Shown: positions 41,384 through 50,700 of the stretch, one piece after another
Position numbering within the stretch: position 1 is the first letter of the stretch
Layout: each line of letters starts with the position of its first letter
Program-made: the position numbers and the translations under genes
Notes under the pieces: model-generated
What the model was told of the DNA's origin: nothing
The model's input: the letters and a program-made list of their open reading frames with translations, nothing else
Database searches by the model: none
Assembly (NCBI GenBank): GCA_902769525.1
Contig: CACXPG010000008.1
Span: 62,001 to 126,000 of the forward strand
DNA from: an uncultured Bacteroidia bacterium
GTDB lineage: Bacteria > Bacteroidota > Bacteroidia > Bacteroidales > UBA932
Direction: 5' to 3'
Length of the DNA stretch: 64,000 bases

Positions 41384-43105
41384 TTATTCGTAGTCAACAT
41401 CCATCCAGCACTTCCATCCGCCGTTGAGGACGTTTCCGCCTCTCCATTCAACCTCGCCCATCTGGAAGTCAACCTCGTCGTTGTGAGGATAAATCTTGGC
41501 CGGATAAAGAGGAGCCCACTTGCCGTACTCGTCGTTGACGATGAGCCTGTAGGCGTCAAGACCCTTGGAGAAGAAGAACTTGAGCATCTGCTGGTCGTCG
41601 TTCAGAACAGCTGTTGTGTCTGGCTTTTCTACATCTCCGCCACTGTAGCCGAAGCTCTGGTCAACCGGAACCCAGCCAACGCCCTCATAGTAGACTTCTG
41701 CCCAGTCGTGAAGGTTCACGTGCCCCGGATGAAGCATCCAGCCGCTCTGCCATCTTGCAGGAACGCCCTTGTAGCGGGCCATTGTCATAAAGAGCAGCGA
41801 TACCTGTCCGCAGTCTCCGTGCATGTTGTCCAGAACATACATAGGGATGTTAGGAATGGTGGAGTAGTCTCTTGCTCCGGCCCAAGGAATGTTCTCGGTA
41901 ACCCAGCACCAGATTCTCTTTACCTTGTCGTAAGGCTCGGTTGCTCCTGCCGTCAGGCTGTCTGCCAGAGCCTTGATCTTGTCCGTAAAGACGATATGCC
42001 TCTCTCTTTCTGCTGTATAAGTCTTGTATATCAGCGATGTGGTGTCGTAAGGCTTGATCTGCTCTTCCAGATTTGAGAAGTACTGGTTATAGGATGTGAA
42101 GCTGAGGTCGTAGCCGGCCTTCAGGGTGTCTTTGCCGTTGGAAACCATCTCTATGTAAAGGCTTCTTCTTGCGGCGTCAGGGCTTGAGATGATGTAGCCG
42201 TCTGCCATATAGGCGCCCTCATTGCCCTTGATCTGGCTTCCGTCCTCAAAGAACTTGGATGCAAGAGTGCCGTCGGTAGCGGCTGAGGCGTATCCAAGGG
42301 TTTCTTTCTTGGTGACTTTAGTGTTCAGGCCCCTGAACTTAACCTGTGGAGTAATCTGAGGAAGGTCGAGGTCCTTGTATTCTGAGTTGTATCCGATGAA
42401 AACTCTTTTGAGCTCAATGTCTTTTTGCCTTTCTTTCTCTTTCGGGAACGGCAGCCACATTCTTACAACCTCTCCTTCAGGAACGGCGTTCGGCATCACT
42501 CTCATAAGCACGTGGATGGTCATCTTGACAGGGTCCACATAGGAACTTACGCGTATATCCTTTCCCCATACCTGCTGGAAGCAGGCGTCAGAGATGACCT
42601 TTGGAAGATATCCTTTCAGGAAGTCTCCGGTGGTTCCGGTCTCAGGACCGTCTACGGCTTCGCGGGCGGCCACGCATACAGGGTCAACCAGGAAGAGGTT
42701 GCCAGGTCCCTTGCGGAAGAAATGCTGTACTCCGTCAATGGTCTTGGCTTCCAGCACTTTTGCCGCAACCCAGGCCTTAATCATTGCAGGGTCTGCGTTA
42801 GGAATGTATTTCTTGACATATTCCAGAACCTCAGGTTCAGTAAGGGAGAAATCGCCGAGGATTCTGTTCATCTTGTCTTTCTCAAAGCTGATCAGGTATT
42901 TGTCGGCCTCGGAAAGGTTGCCGACTTTTTCTGCTGCAGCGAGAATCTGGTTGGCTTTTTTGAAATCGCCGTTTTCAATCAGCTGGTCCAGAGTGGCTTC
43001 GTCCAGTTTAGGCTCGGCATTTGGGGCTTGTGAGGAGCAACTGGTCAGCAGGACTGATGAAATGGCGATTATCGCCGTTGAGAGAAATGAAAAGATAGTT
43101 TTCAT
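41384..43105 (-). CDS. Transglutaminase-like lipoprotein
   Basis: The 573-residue protein (ATG 43105) has a lipoprotein signal (SVLLTSC, Cys near 21). An N-terminal region of about 300 residues contains VRMWLPFPKEKERQKDIEL. A transglutaminase-like cysteine-protease domain follows, with Cys432 in HGDCGQVSLLF, His466 in VNLHDWAEVYY and Asp482 in WVPVDQSFG, a complete triad. Such exported domains cut or cross-link proteins or peptides in the envelope. The in-frame extension upstream to 43174 has no signal peptide and was not used. A -7 element (TATATTTG on the minus strand) lies at 43138-43145. Confidence 0.85.
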   Translation of the reverse strand: MKTIFSFLSTAIIAISSVLLTSCSSQAPNAEPKLDEATLDQLIENGDFKKANQILAAAEKVGNLSEADKYLISFEKDKMNRILGDFSLTEPEVLEYVKKYIPNADPAMIKAWVAAKVLEAKTIDGVQHFFRKGPGNLFLVDPVCVAAREAVDGPETGTTGDFLKGYLPKVISDACFQQVWGKDIRVSSYVDPVKMTIHVLMRVMPNAVPEGEVVRMWLPFPKEKERQKDIELKRVFIGYNSEYKDLDLPQITPQVKFRGLNTKVTKKETLGYASAATDGTLASKFFEDGSQIKGNEGAYMADGYIISSPDAARRSLYIEMVSNGKDTLKAGYDLSFTSYNQYFSNLEEQIKPYDTTSLIYKTYTAERERHIVFTDKIKALADSLTAGATEPYDKVKRIWCWVTENIPWAGARDYSTIPNIPMYVLDNMHGDCGQVSLLFMTMARYKGVPARWQSGWMLHPGHVNLHDWAEVYYEGVGWVPVDQSFGYSGGDVEKPDTTAVLNDDQQMLKFFFSKGLDAYRLIVNDEYGKWAPLYPAKIYPHNDEVDFQMGEVEWRGGNVLNGGWKCWMDVDYE

Positions 43106-43137
43106 ATAGTTGAATGTTTTAGATTTTGCAAACAATA

Positions 43138-43145
43138 CAAATATA
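43138..43145 (-). promoter_or_regulatory. -7 element for the transglutaminase gene
   Basis: Plus-strand CAAATATA reads TATATTTG on the minus strand, 33 bases before the ATG. A TTG lies 23 bases further upstream. Confidence 0.45.
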
Positions 43146-43187
43146 ATCAATATCTGCCTAAAATGGCACAACAACGGGCAATTGAAT

Positions 43188-43300
43188 GTGCGTGCCCGCC
43201 AAGTAGCTGAGATTCAGTTAAAAACAAAAACATCTGTATGCAAATTCGCATACAGATGTTTGCTTAGTTTGTTGGCTTGCAGTGCTTTAGCGGGCACGCC
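43188..43300 (-). repeat. Structured repeat element, copy 2; inner hairpin doubles as efp terminator
   Basis: The outer arms GTGCGTGCCCG (43188-43198) and GCGGGCACGCC (43290-43300) surround a 12-14-bp stem, ACATCTGTATGC / GCATACAGATGT (43230-43241 / 43248-43259). On the minus strand the stem is followed by TTTTTGTTTTT, a good terminator for efp, which ends 14 bases before the element. The plan matches 9572-9731. Confidence 0.6.
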
Positions 43301-43313
43301 CCAAAAGCGGCTC

Positions 43314-43883
43314 TTAGCCCTTCACTCTTTCTCCGTAGGAGCGGTCTTCAACCTTTACGCTGATCTTCTCGCCGTTCTGGATGAACAGAGGAACCATAAT
43401 CTTGGCGCCGGTCTCCAGGGTGGCTTCCTTCATCGCGTTGGTGGAAGCGGTGTTGCCCTTTACTGCTGGCTCTGTGTAGGTTACTTCAAGCTCAACGAAA
43501 GAAGGGAGCTCGCAGGTGAGGATTTCCTCGTGGTCTGCCCAAACCATCATCTCCACGTTCTGGCCTTCTTTCATCAGGTCTGCGTTCTCTACAAAATCCT
43601 TGTCGAGATGAACCTGCTCGAAGGTCTCGCGATGCATAAAGTTGTAACCAGACTCGTCCGGATAGAGGTACTGGTAAGGTCTTCTCTCCACGGATACGAG
43701 GTCTATTCTTTCACCGGCTCCGTATGTGTGCTCCAGAAGCTTTCCGGTCTGGAGGTCCTTGAATTTCGTTCTTACGATGGTGTTTCCTTTGCCTGGTTTA
43801 ACATGCTGGAAATAAACAAGCTGGCAAGGATGGTCGTTGAACAGGAAAAAAATGCCGTTCTTAAAATCTGCTGTAGTTGCCAT
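43314..43883 (-). CDS. efp: Elongation factor P
   Basis: The 189-residue, three-beta-domain protein rescues ribosomes stalled on proline stretches. KOW-like domain I has YFQHVKPGKGNTIVRTKFKD, where the loop lysine Lys32 is the position modified in other bacteria; domains II and III follow, ending ISVKVEDRSYGERVKG. Its start lies inside the last 23 bases of ispH, and a -7 element TATATTTG (43907-43914, minus) within the ispH coding region gives it its own promoter. Confidence 0.96.
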   Translation of the reverse strand: MATTADFKNGIFFLFNDHPCQLVYFQHVKPGKGNTIVRTKFKDLQTGKLLEHTYGAGERIDLVSVERRPYQYLYPDESGYNFMHRETFEQVHLDKDFVENADLMKEGQNVEMMVWADHEEILTCELPSFVELEVTYTEPAVKGNTASTNAMKEATLETGAKIMVPLFIQNGEKISVKVEDRSYGERVKG

Positions 43884-44763
43884 ATAAAATACTGTAAAAT
43901 TTGCTGCAAATATAACTTTTTAGCCTGATTTTTAAAAATCTGGCGCACGATGTGAGCTGCCACTTTGGGGTGGATGTGGCTCCGCATACTCCCACGCTGT
44001 CTCCGTTTTTGAACCAGCTGCGTTCTATCTGGCTGAGAGACTGTATGCTGTAAGACCGATCGTTGTTCTGCCTGCAAAGCTCGTAGAGGACTTTGCCGTT
44101 GGACGACTCTTTTCCGCTGACAAAGATTATCACGTTGTGGTTCTTGGCGAAAGCGCTGAGCCTGGAATGTCTCTGGGCCACCTGGCGGCAGATGGTGTTG
44201 TGGACCACAAGGGTTGACGGGTCCGCCATTCTTTCCCTGATCTTGCTGCAGACAAGCTCGAACTCGTCCGGGTCTTTAGTGGTCTGGGAGAAGATGTTCA
44301 CCGGACGGGTGAAGTCCACTTTCTCTATCTGGTCTATGTTTTCCACGACAACGGCTCTTCCCTCCGCTCTTCCTACAAGGCCGTTGACTTCCGCGTGGCC
44401 GATCTTTCCGAAAATTACAATCTGTCCGCTGGTGTCCGCAATCTTTTTCTGGAGCTGGAGCACTACCGGGCAGGTGCAGTCTATCAGGTTGATGTTCCGC
44501 TCTCTGGCCAGTTCGTACGTGGAAGGCGGCTCGCCGTGGGCCCGTATCAGGACGGTGGTGCCTGAGAGTCTGCCCATCTGCTCCTTGTCTATCACCTTGA
44601 GACCCTTCTTGACCAGCCTGTCAAGTTCCGAGTTATTGTGCACGATGGCTCCCAGCGTGTACAGTTCCTTGTGGCTGGCAAGGTTCTGTTCGGCGGTCCT
44701 TACAGCCCTTACCACTCCGTTGCAGAATCCGGAATCCTTGTCTATTTCTATGTTCACTCTCAT
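43861..44763 (-). CDS. ispH: 4-hydroxy-3-methylbut-2-enyl diphosphate reductase IspH
   Basis: The 300-residue protein from ATG 44763 (MRVNIEIDKDSGFCNGV) is an Fe-S enzyme that makes IPP and DMAPP in the last step of the MEP isoprenoid pathway. The three cluster cysteines are Cys14, Cys98 (in DCTCPV) and Cys192 (in HNTICRQV). Other conserved parts are RAHGEPP, GKIGHAEVNGLVG, SGKESSN and CGATSTPKW. The final 25 residues are extra and basic; their coding sequence overlaps the efp start. The in-frame extension to 44832 is not used. It is divergent from cmk. Confidence 0.94.
   Translation of the reverse strand: MRVNIEIDKDSGFCNGVVRAVRTAEQNLASHKELYTLGAIVHNNSELDRLVKKGLKVIDKEQMGRLSGTTVLIRAHGEPPSTYELARERNINLIDCTCPVVLQLQKKIADTSGQIVIFGKIGHAEVNGLVGRAEGRAVVVENIDQIEKVDFTRPVNIFSQTTKDPDEFELVCSKIRERMADPSTLVVHNTICRQVAQRHSRLSAFAKNHNVIIFVSGKESSNGKVLYELCRQNNDRSYSIQSLSQIERSWFKNGDSVGVCGATSTPKWQLTSCARFLKIRLKSYICSKFYSILYGNYSRF
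43907..43914 (-). promoter_or_regulatory. -7 element for efp inside ispH
   Basis: CAAATATA on the plus strand is TATATTTG on the minus strand, 24 bases before the efp ATG and within the last 55 bases of ispH. Confidence 0.45.
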
Positions 44764-44792
44764 ATTTGATTCAAAAGTAGGAAAACTATTTG

Positions 44793-44800
44793 TAAATTTG
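44793..44800 (+). promoter_or_regulatory. -7 element for cmk
   Basis: TAAATTTG lies 46 bases before the cmk ATG. The -33 element is unclear. Confidence 0.4.
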
Positions 44801-44845
44801 CATAACCCGTTCCGGTTTGGGCGGAGAATCATTAACTATTGTTTT

Positions 44846-45562
44846 ATGGCAAGCGGAAAAATCATCATCGCGATAGACGGCTATTCGTCTACAGGCAAAA
44901 GCTCCTTCGCCAAGATAGTTGCAAAGGGCCTGGGATACATCTATGCAGACAGCGGAGCTCTTTACAGGGCAGTCACTTATTTTGCCTACACCAACGGCTT
45001 TATCGACGACAAGGGCGAAATAGACAAGGACAATCTGGCAAAAGTGCTTCCGAAGGTGGAGATAACTTTCCGCACAAACAAGAAGGGCGACAGCGTAACC
45101 TGCCTGAACGGAAGCAACATAGAAAAGTACATAAGGACTTCCATCGTGTCTTCCAGAGTCAGCCAGATCGCCGAGATTCCTTTCGTCAGGGACTTTGTGA
45201 ACGTGATGCTCAGGAAGATGGGACAGGACAAGGGGCTTGTAATGGACGGTCGTGATATCGGAACCGCCGTTTTCCCTAACGCCGAGCTGAAGATATTCAT
45301 GACGGCTTCCGAACAGGTCCGTGCCCAGCGACGCTTCAAGGAGCTTCAGGAGAAGGGCGAGAAGGACACTTTCGAGAGTGTTCTGGAAAACCTGAAAAAG
45401 AGGGACTATATAGATTCCCATCGCGAAAAAGACCCTCTTACAAGGGCAAAGGACGCCATAGAACTGGACAACAGCAGCATGACTTTCGAGGACGAGGTGG
45501 AGTGGCTGAACAACATTCTCCTGCCAAACTTCAACCTGAAGGTAGAATACCCAATCGACTAG
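44846..45562 (+). CDS. cmk: Cytidylate kinase
   Basis: From ATG 44846 the protein has 238 residues. The P-loop is IAIDGYSSTGKSSFAKIVA (8-26) and the NMP-binding region IYADSGALYRAVTYFA; GLVMDGRDIGTAVFPNAELKIF is the family signature. The enzyme phosphorylates CMP and dCMP with ATP. In the longer open frame upstream (to 44093) the extra sequence is antisense to ispH and is not coding. The response-regulator gene starts 4 bases after its stop. Confidence 0.95.
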   Translation: MASGKIIIAIDGYSSTGKSSFAKIVAKGLGYIYADSGALYRAVTYFAYTNGFIDDKGEIDKDNLAKVLPKVEITFRTNKKGDSVTCLNGSNIEKYIRTSIVSSRVSQIAEIPFVRDFVNVMLRKMGQDKGLVMDGRDIGTAVFPNAELKIFMTASEQVRAQRRFKELQEKGEKDTFESVLENLKKRDYIDSHREKDPLTRAKDAIELDNSSMTFEDEVEWLNNILLPNFNLKVEYPID

Positions 45563-45566
45563 AAAA

Positions 45567-46736
45567 ATGAAGATACTTATAATTGACGACGAAAAGAGCA
45601 TACGCCTGGCACTGAAGGACATTCTGGATGACGAGGGGTATGAGGTGGATCTTGCTGAAGACGGGAAGAGCGGCCTGGAGAAGGCCGTTGCCGGGAAGTA
45701 CGACATAATCTTCTGCGATATAAAGATGCCGGGAATGGACGGCATGGAGACTCTGGAGAAAATGGTGGCCGAGGGTGTGGAGTCTGCAATAGTCATGATT
45801 TCCGGACACGGAGACATAGACACTGCCGTCAAGTGCATCAAGGCCGGGGCATACGATTTTGTCTCAAAGCCTCTGGACCTTAACAGGATACTCATTACCG
45901 TAAAGAACGCCACCGACCATACCGATGTAGTGAAGGAGAACAAGGCTCTCAAGAAGAAAATCGCTTCTTCTTCCGTTCAGGAAATTGTTGGCAATTCCAA
46001 GGCCATTCAGCTTATCAAAGACATGATAGACAGGGTGGCCCCTACAGACGCCAGGGTTCTGGTAACCGGAGCCAACGGTACCGGCAAGGAACTGGTGGCC
46101 AGATGGCTGCACGAGAAGAGCAACCGCTGCAAGATGCCTTTCATAGAAGTTAACTGCGCCGCCATTCCAAGCGAGCTTATAGAAAGCGAGCTGTTCGGTC
46201 ACGAAAAGGGCTCCTTCACTTCTGCCATCAAGCAGCACAAGGGAAAGTTCGAGCAGGCGGACGGCGGTACCCTGTTCCTGGACGAGGTGGGAGACATGAG
46301 CCTTTCCGCCCAGGCAAAGGTTCTGAGGGTGCTTCAGGAAAACAAGCTTACCAGGGTTGGCAGCGACAAGGATATCAACGTGAACGTTAGGGTGATAGCC
46401 GCCACCAACAAGAACATTCCTGAAGAAATAGAGAAGGGCAATTTCCGTGAAGACCTCTACCACCGCCTTAGCGTTATCGTGATAAGAGTTCCTGCACTTT
46501 CAGAAAGAAAAGAAGACATCCCTCTTCTCACCGAATATTTCATAGACCAGATTTCCAAGGAGAGTGGTATGGGTCCTAGAGCCATCAACAAAGATGCTCT
46601 GGAAGAGCTCAAGAAGCACTCCTGGACCGGCAACATAAGAGAGCTGAGGAATGTTGTTGAACGCCTGATGATCCTGGGCGGAAACCCGATCACCAAGGCA
46701 GATGTTGTTGCCTTTGCCTCACCGATGTTCAGATAG
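45567..46736 (+). CDS. NtrC/NtrX-family response regulator lacking the DNA-binding domain
   Basis: The 389-residue protein has a receiver domain (1-120, phosphoacceptor Asp51 in FCDIKMPGMDG, Lys101). The AAA+ sigma-54 interaction domain (about 138-375) has Walker A GANGTGKE (168-175), Walker B GGTLFLDEVGD and arginine finger region GNIRELRN. The loop that contacts sigma-54, normally GAFTGA, reads GSFTSA (215-220). The protein ends soon after the AAA+ lid, with no Fis-type helix-turn-helix. It may therefore act without binding DNA or without sigma-54. The NtrY-like kinase one gene away (47754-51341) is its likely partner. Confidence 0.88.
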   Translation: MKILIIDDEKSIRLALKDILDDEGYEVDLAEDGKSGLEKAVAGKYDIIFCDIKMPGMDGMETLEKMVAEGVESAIVMISGHGDIDTAVKCIKAGAYDFVSKPLDLNRILITVKNATDHTDVVKENKALKKKIASSSVQEIVGNSKAIQLIKDMIDRVAPTDARVLVTGANGTGKELVARWLHEKSNRCKMPFIEVNCAAIPSELIESELFGHEKGSFTSAIKQHKGKFEQADGGTLFLDEVGDMSLSAQAKVLRVLQENKLTRVGSDKDINVNVRVIAATNKNIPEEIEKGNFREDLYHRLSVIVIRVPALSERKEDIPLLTEYFIDQISKESGMGPRAINKDALEELKKHSWTGNIRELRNVVERLMILGGNPITKADVVAFASPMFR

Positions 46737-47166
46737 AAGATCTCTCTATCCTGATTCTCAGGATCTGGGGAGTTCCCGGATTAGTTCTCACAAGCAGTAC
46801 CACACGCAGGGTTTCAGAGCCGGTGTTCAGGTTTCCTATGGCGTATTTCATAGGAGGGTTGCCGCTTTTGTGGATGATGGAGAAAGACTTTGGAGTATGC
46901 TGAGAGAAGAAACTCTTGATTATCTGGGTTGCCTGTGTGCGTGAACATTCGCTCTTGCTGCCGAAAATCTCGATTTCCAGATTGTCTGCAAACCAGGCGG
47001 AAAGGCGGTCTGCATCGCCTTTCTGGATGTATTTGGCAATAGGAATGAAGGCATCCCCGCCGCTTCTCTGGGTGGAGAGATTTTGGCGAGGAGTAAACGA
47101 GCAAAGCAGCGCCATTGCCGCAGTGCAAAGCGCTATTGCTACAATATTTGGTGAAAATCTTTTCAT
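46729..47166 (-). CDS. DUF4783-type exported protein
   Basis: The 145-residue protein from ATG 47166 has an N-terminal signal/anchor segment (IVAIALCTAAMALLCSF). A small domain follows, with FIPIAKYIQKGDADRLSAWFADNLEIEIFG, QATQIIKSFFSQHTPKSFSI and YAIGNLNTGSETLRVVLLVR, matching the NTF2-like DUF4783 proteins of Bacteroidota. Function unknown. It is transcribed against the neighbouring two-component genes and its last 8 bases overlap the regulator gene's end. Confidence 0.72.
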   Translation of the reverse strand: MKRFSPNIVAIALCTAAMALLCSFTPRQNLSTQRSGGDAFIPIAKYIQKGDADRLSAWFADNLEIEIFGSKSECSRTQATQIIKSFFSQHTPKSFSIIHKSGNPPMKYAIGNLNTGSETLRVVLLVRTNPGTPQILRIRIERSSI

Positions 47167-47228
47167 TTCCAAAGGTTGCAACCGGTGCAAAAACCCGCAA
47201 AAATCAAGCCATTTTGGTCAAATTATGC

Positions 47229-47236
47229 TAAATTTG
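47229..47236 (+). promoter_or_regulatory. -7 element for rlmH
   Basis: TAAATTTG lies 19 bases before the rlmH ATG. The downstream kinase and C-S lyase genes have no clear promoter and may be co-transcribed from here. Confidence 0.45.
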
Positions 47237-47254
47237 CATAAACCTTGCAATTTG

Positions 47255-47746
47255 ATGAAGATAACTCTGGTGTGCATAGGAAAGACAGATTTTCCCTTCG
47301 TGGAGGAAGGGATGGGGGTGTATGAATCCAGACTGAAGCATTACTGCAAGTTTTCCGCGGTTTATATTCCTGCGCTCAAGGGAGTTTCATCGCTGAGCAA
47401 GGAACAGATAAAGGAAAAGGAAGGAGAGCTGATTCTCAAGGAACTGGGAATCCAGAAGGGGAAGCCTGCCGGAAAGAAGCATCTGGTGCTGCTGGACGAG
47501 AGGGGGAAAAGTTTTTCTTCTGTGGAGTTTGCCTCTTCTTTGGAGAAGCTGGGGGGAATGGACAAGGATGTCTGTTTCGTGATAGGGGGAGCGTATGGTT
47601 TCAGCGATGCTGTCTATCAGGCGGCGGACCAGATGGTTTCTCTGTCAAAGATGACCTTTTCCCACCAGATTGTGAGGCTTATCTTCATAGAGCAGCTTTA
47701 CAGGGCGTTCACGATAATCAAGGGAGAACCTTACCACCACGCTTGA
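47255..47746 (+). CDS. rlmH: 23S rRNA (pseudouridine(1915)-N3)-methyltransferase RlmH
   Basis: The 163-residue SPOUT-class enzyme starts MKITLVCIGKTDFPFVEEGMGVYESRL. The knotted SAM-binding C-terminal part has LVLLDERGKSFSSVEFA, VCFVIGGAYGFSDAV, MTFSHQIVRLIFIEQLYRAF and the closing EPYHHA. It methylates pseudouridine 1915 of 23S rRNA. Start ATG 47255 is fixed by the conserved N-terminus. The kinase gene starts 7 bases after its stop. Confidence 0.96.
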   Translation: MKITLVCIGKTDFPFVEEGMGVYESRLKHYCKFSAVYIPALKGVSSLSKEQIKEKEGELILKELGIQKGKPAGKKHLVLLDERGKSFSSVEFASSLEKLGGMDKDVCFVIGGAYGFSDAVYQAADQMVSLSKMTFSHQIVRLIFIEQLYRAFTIIKGEPYHHA

Positions 47747-47753
47747 CAGTCAG

Positions 47754-50700
47754 ATGAAGAAGATACTGAGATTCATAAGAAGGAACATTTTATGGCTGAC
47801 GTTTTTGATGTCGGCTCTGTGCCTTCTGCTGTCTTTTTTCGGGCAGAACCGTTTCTCGGATTTCTCTTCGGCGGCATCTTCGCTTCAGGGGGCTCTCCAG
47901 CAGAGGGAAAGCCTGCTGGACGACTACGCTTTCAAGGCCCTGGACATTCCTGAAGACGAGTGGATTGAACTGAAGGATCTTCCTGAGGATATGGTGATCT
48001 ACCGTTACCGCTCCGAGACTCTCCAGAGCTGGGCTCACCAGTTCCCGTTTGCCAACGACGAGCTGGGCGGGAGCGCTATCTACCAGCTTTTCAGGACGGA
48101 GCATTATCTGGACGGTCAGGGAAGGTACATCTATCCGTTCTCCTATCTTTCCGGCAAGCAGGAGTATGTGAATATCGGAAGCTGCTGGTATCTGATCAAG
48201 TCTTATTTGAAAGACAACCTGAGAGTGATTGCCGGACTTCTGGTAAAGACAGACAGCCAGGTGGCGCAGTCAATAGGCACAGACATAATCAATCCTCAGC
48301 TGGGCGTGCCGGACGGCTATGATATCCAGCCCCTTGCTCTGGAAAGCAGTGGAGAGGTGATTATGACAAAAGACAACGAGCCACTGTTCACTCTTGTCTC
48401 AGACGCCTCCGCCGCCAAGGCTTATGCCGTGAATCCTCTTGTGTGGCTCTCGATGGCATTCGCTCTGCTGTTCTTTGTTTTCCTTCTGCTGAAAAAGAGG
48501 TCTAATCCGGCTCTTCTGGTTTACATTCTGGGAATTACAGCCTTGAGGTTTCTGGCTTTCCGTCTGGGGGCAGCCAGCTCATTTTCATCGAGCTTCTTCT
48601 CTCCGGCCGTTTATGCTGATGCCGGACTGTTCTCGTCGATAGGGGACTTGCTGCTTAACAACCTGTATGTGAGCCTTCTGGTTCTGGGCATCTATATGAT
48701 GCGCAACCGTTACATAGAGAAACTGAAAAACAGCAAGAACTGGGGCGGAAGGATAGGTACCGTTGCCCTGTGCCTGATTCCCATAGCCCTCTGCATTTAC
48801 ATAAACTACACCCTCAGGAGCCTCATTGCCAATTCATCGGTGAATATGGAGCTGCACAGGGTTACCTCCATATCGTTCTACACGGTTCTTTGCTACCTGT
48901 CGTATGCAATACTCTTTTTGATGCTGATGTTCAGCCTTCAGATGATTATATCGCTGATGAACATGAAGCGGAAAAGAGGGCTGCTTTCCATCCGCAACAC
49001 CATTCTGTTTGCTCTGGGAGTTTCTGTGTACATGCTGCTTACGGTTTCTTCTTTGAGCGCCAAGAAAGAGGCGCAGTGGAGCCGGCTTCTAGCCAACCGG
49101 CTTTCCGTGGAGAGAGACCTGGGGCTTGAGCTGGAACTCAGGGACATTGAGGACAGGCTTCTGGCGGACCCTATATCCGGGGCTTTGATGACTATGCCTC
49201 AGGAGAATATGCAGATGCTCCAGATGAGGTTCTCTGAACTCTATTTCCAGTCCATCAGGCAGAAATATGTAATAAACATGTCTGTCTGCAGGCCTAACGA
49301 GTCTATACAGGTTGCGCAGATGATGGTTAACTGCATGGAATACTACAGGGCCAAGATGACTCAGTACGACGCGGTTCCGATTTCAGAGGGGAGCGCCTTC
49401 TATTACTTGAGCAACTTCAACGGCCAGGTGGGATATCTGGGGCTTTTCACATACCTGACTCCAGACGGGGCCGTGAATCTTTTTATCGAGATTTCATCGC
49501 GATATGACGAGGAGCAGGCAGGCTATCCGGCGAGGTTTTCTGACTACCAGCCGGATGACCTGAACATACCTCCATTCATTTCATACGCCAAATACTACGA
49601 CGGAAGGCTGGTGATGAACAAGGGACGCTACGACTACCCGATGTATGACAGCGACTTTGAGTCCGACGTGGTAAAAAAAGACGGTTACATCCACAGGGTC
49701 AATAGAGTGACAGACCAGAACACCGTAGTTATCAGCCGCCCTGAAAGAACCTTCTTCCCGTACATTGTGTCTCTGTCCTATCTGGTGCTCTTCTTCTCGT
49801 TCTTCTTCCTTGCGGTAATCAGGGTGAAGAGGGCAAGAATCCGCGCCAGGGCAGCATTGAAGAGGACCAGAAAGTCCTGGGGCAGAAGGCTAAACTTCCT
49901 GATCACGCTAATTGTGGCCGGCGCCCTTATAGCCGCTTCGGCCGGCAGTCTCTGGTACAGCGTCAACTACTACAAGCTCCAGAACAGGCTCCAGATGGAG
50001 GAGAAGATCAAGACGGTGAGCAAGTCTCTGTCTTCATACTTCACTTACGTCCAGGACTTTTCAGAGGTCAATTCTTCAGAGCTGTTTGCCGTGATGGACC
50101 GCCTTGCCAACGACACTCACGCGGACATAAACCTCTACGACCCTTCAGGAAAGATAATCCATTCCACCAAGATGGATCTTTTCCGCAAGTTCATTCTTTC
50201 TTCGAGGATGAATCCGGACGCGTACGAGGACATCGTGATACGCCACCGCAGCCAGGCTTTCAACAGAGAAAAGGTAGGGGCTTACAAGTATTATTCTCTT
50301 TACAGCCCGATTTCGAACTATAACGGAAAACTGCTGGCCATTGCAGACATTCCGTATTTCACAAGAGGCGGAGACCTGAACGGAGACCTCTCATACGCCG
50401 TAGCCACTATCATAAACGTGAGCATACTTCTGCTTGTTGTGGCTCTGTTCTTCTCCCGTCTGCTGTTCTCCAGAGTTACCCGTCCTCTGACCGATCTTAG
50501 CAACAAGATGAGGTCTATGGACGTGTCCTCTGCTCCTGAGCATATCTCTTACACCAGCAACGACGAGCTGGGCCTTCTGGTTGACGCCTACAACAAGATG
50601 GTGGACGACGTGGCAGAAAGCACGAGGAAGATGGCTATTGCCGAAAGGGAGAAGGCCTGGAGCGACATGGCACGCCAGATTGCCCACGAGATAAAGAATC

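Noticed and set aside
44093..44845. Upstream extension of the cmk reading frame by 251 codons
   Set aside because: It is antisense to ispH and crosses the promoter region; cmk homology begins at 44846.
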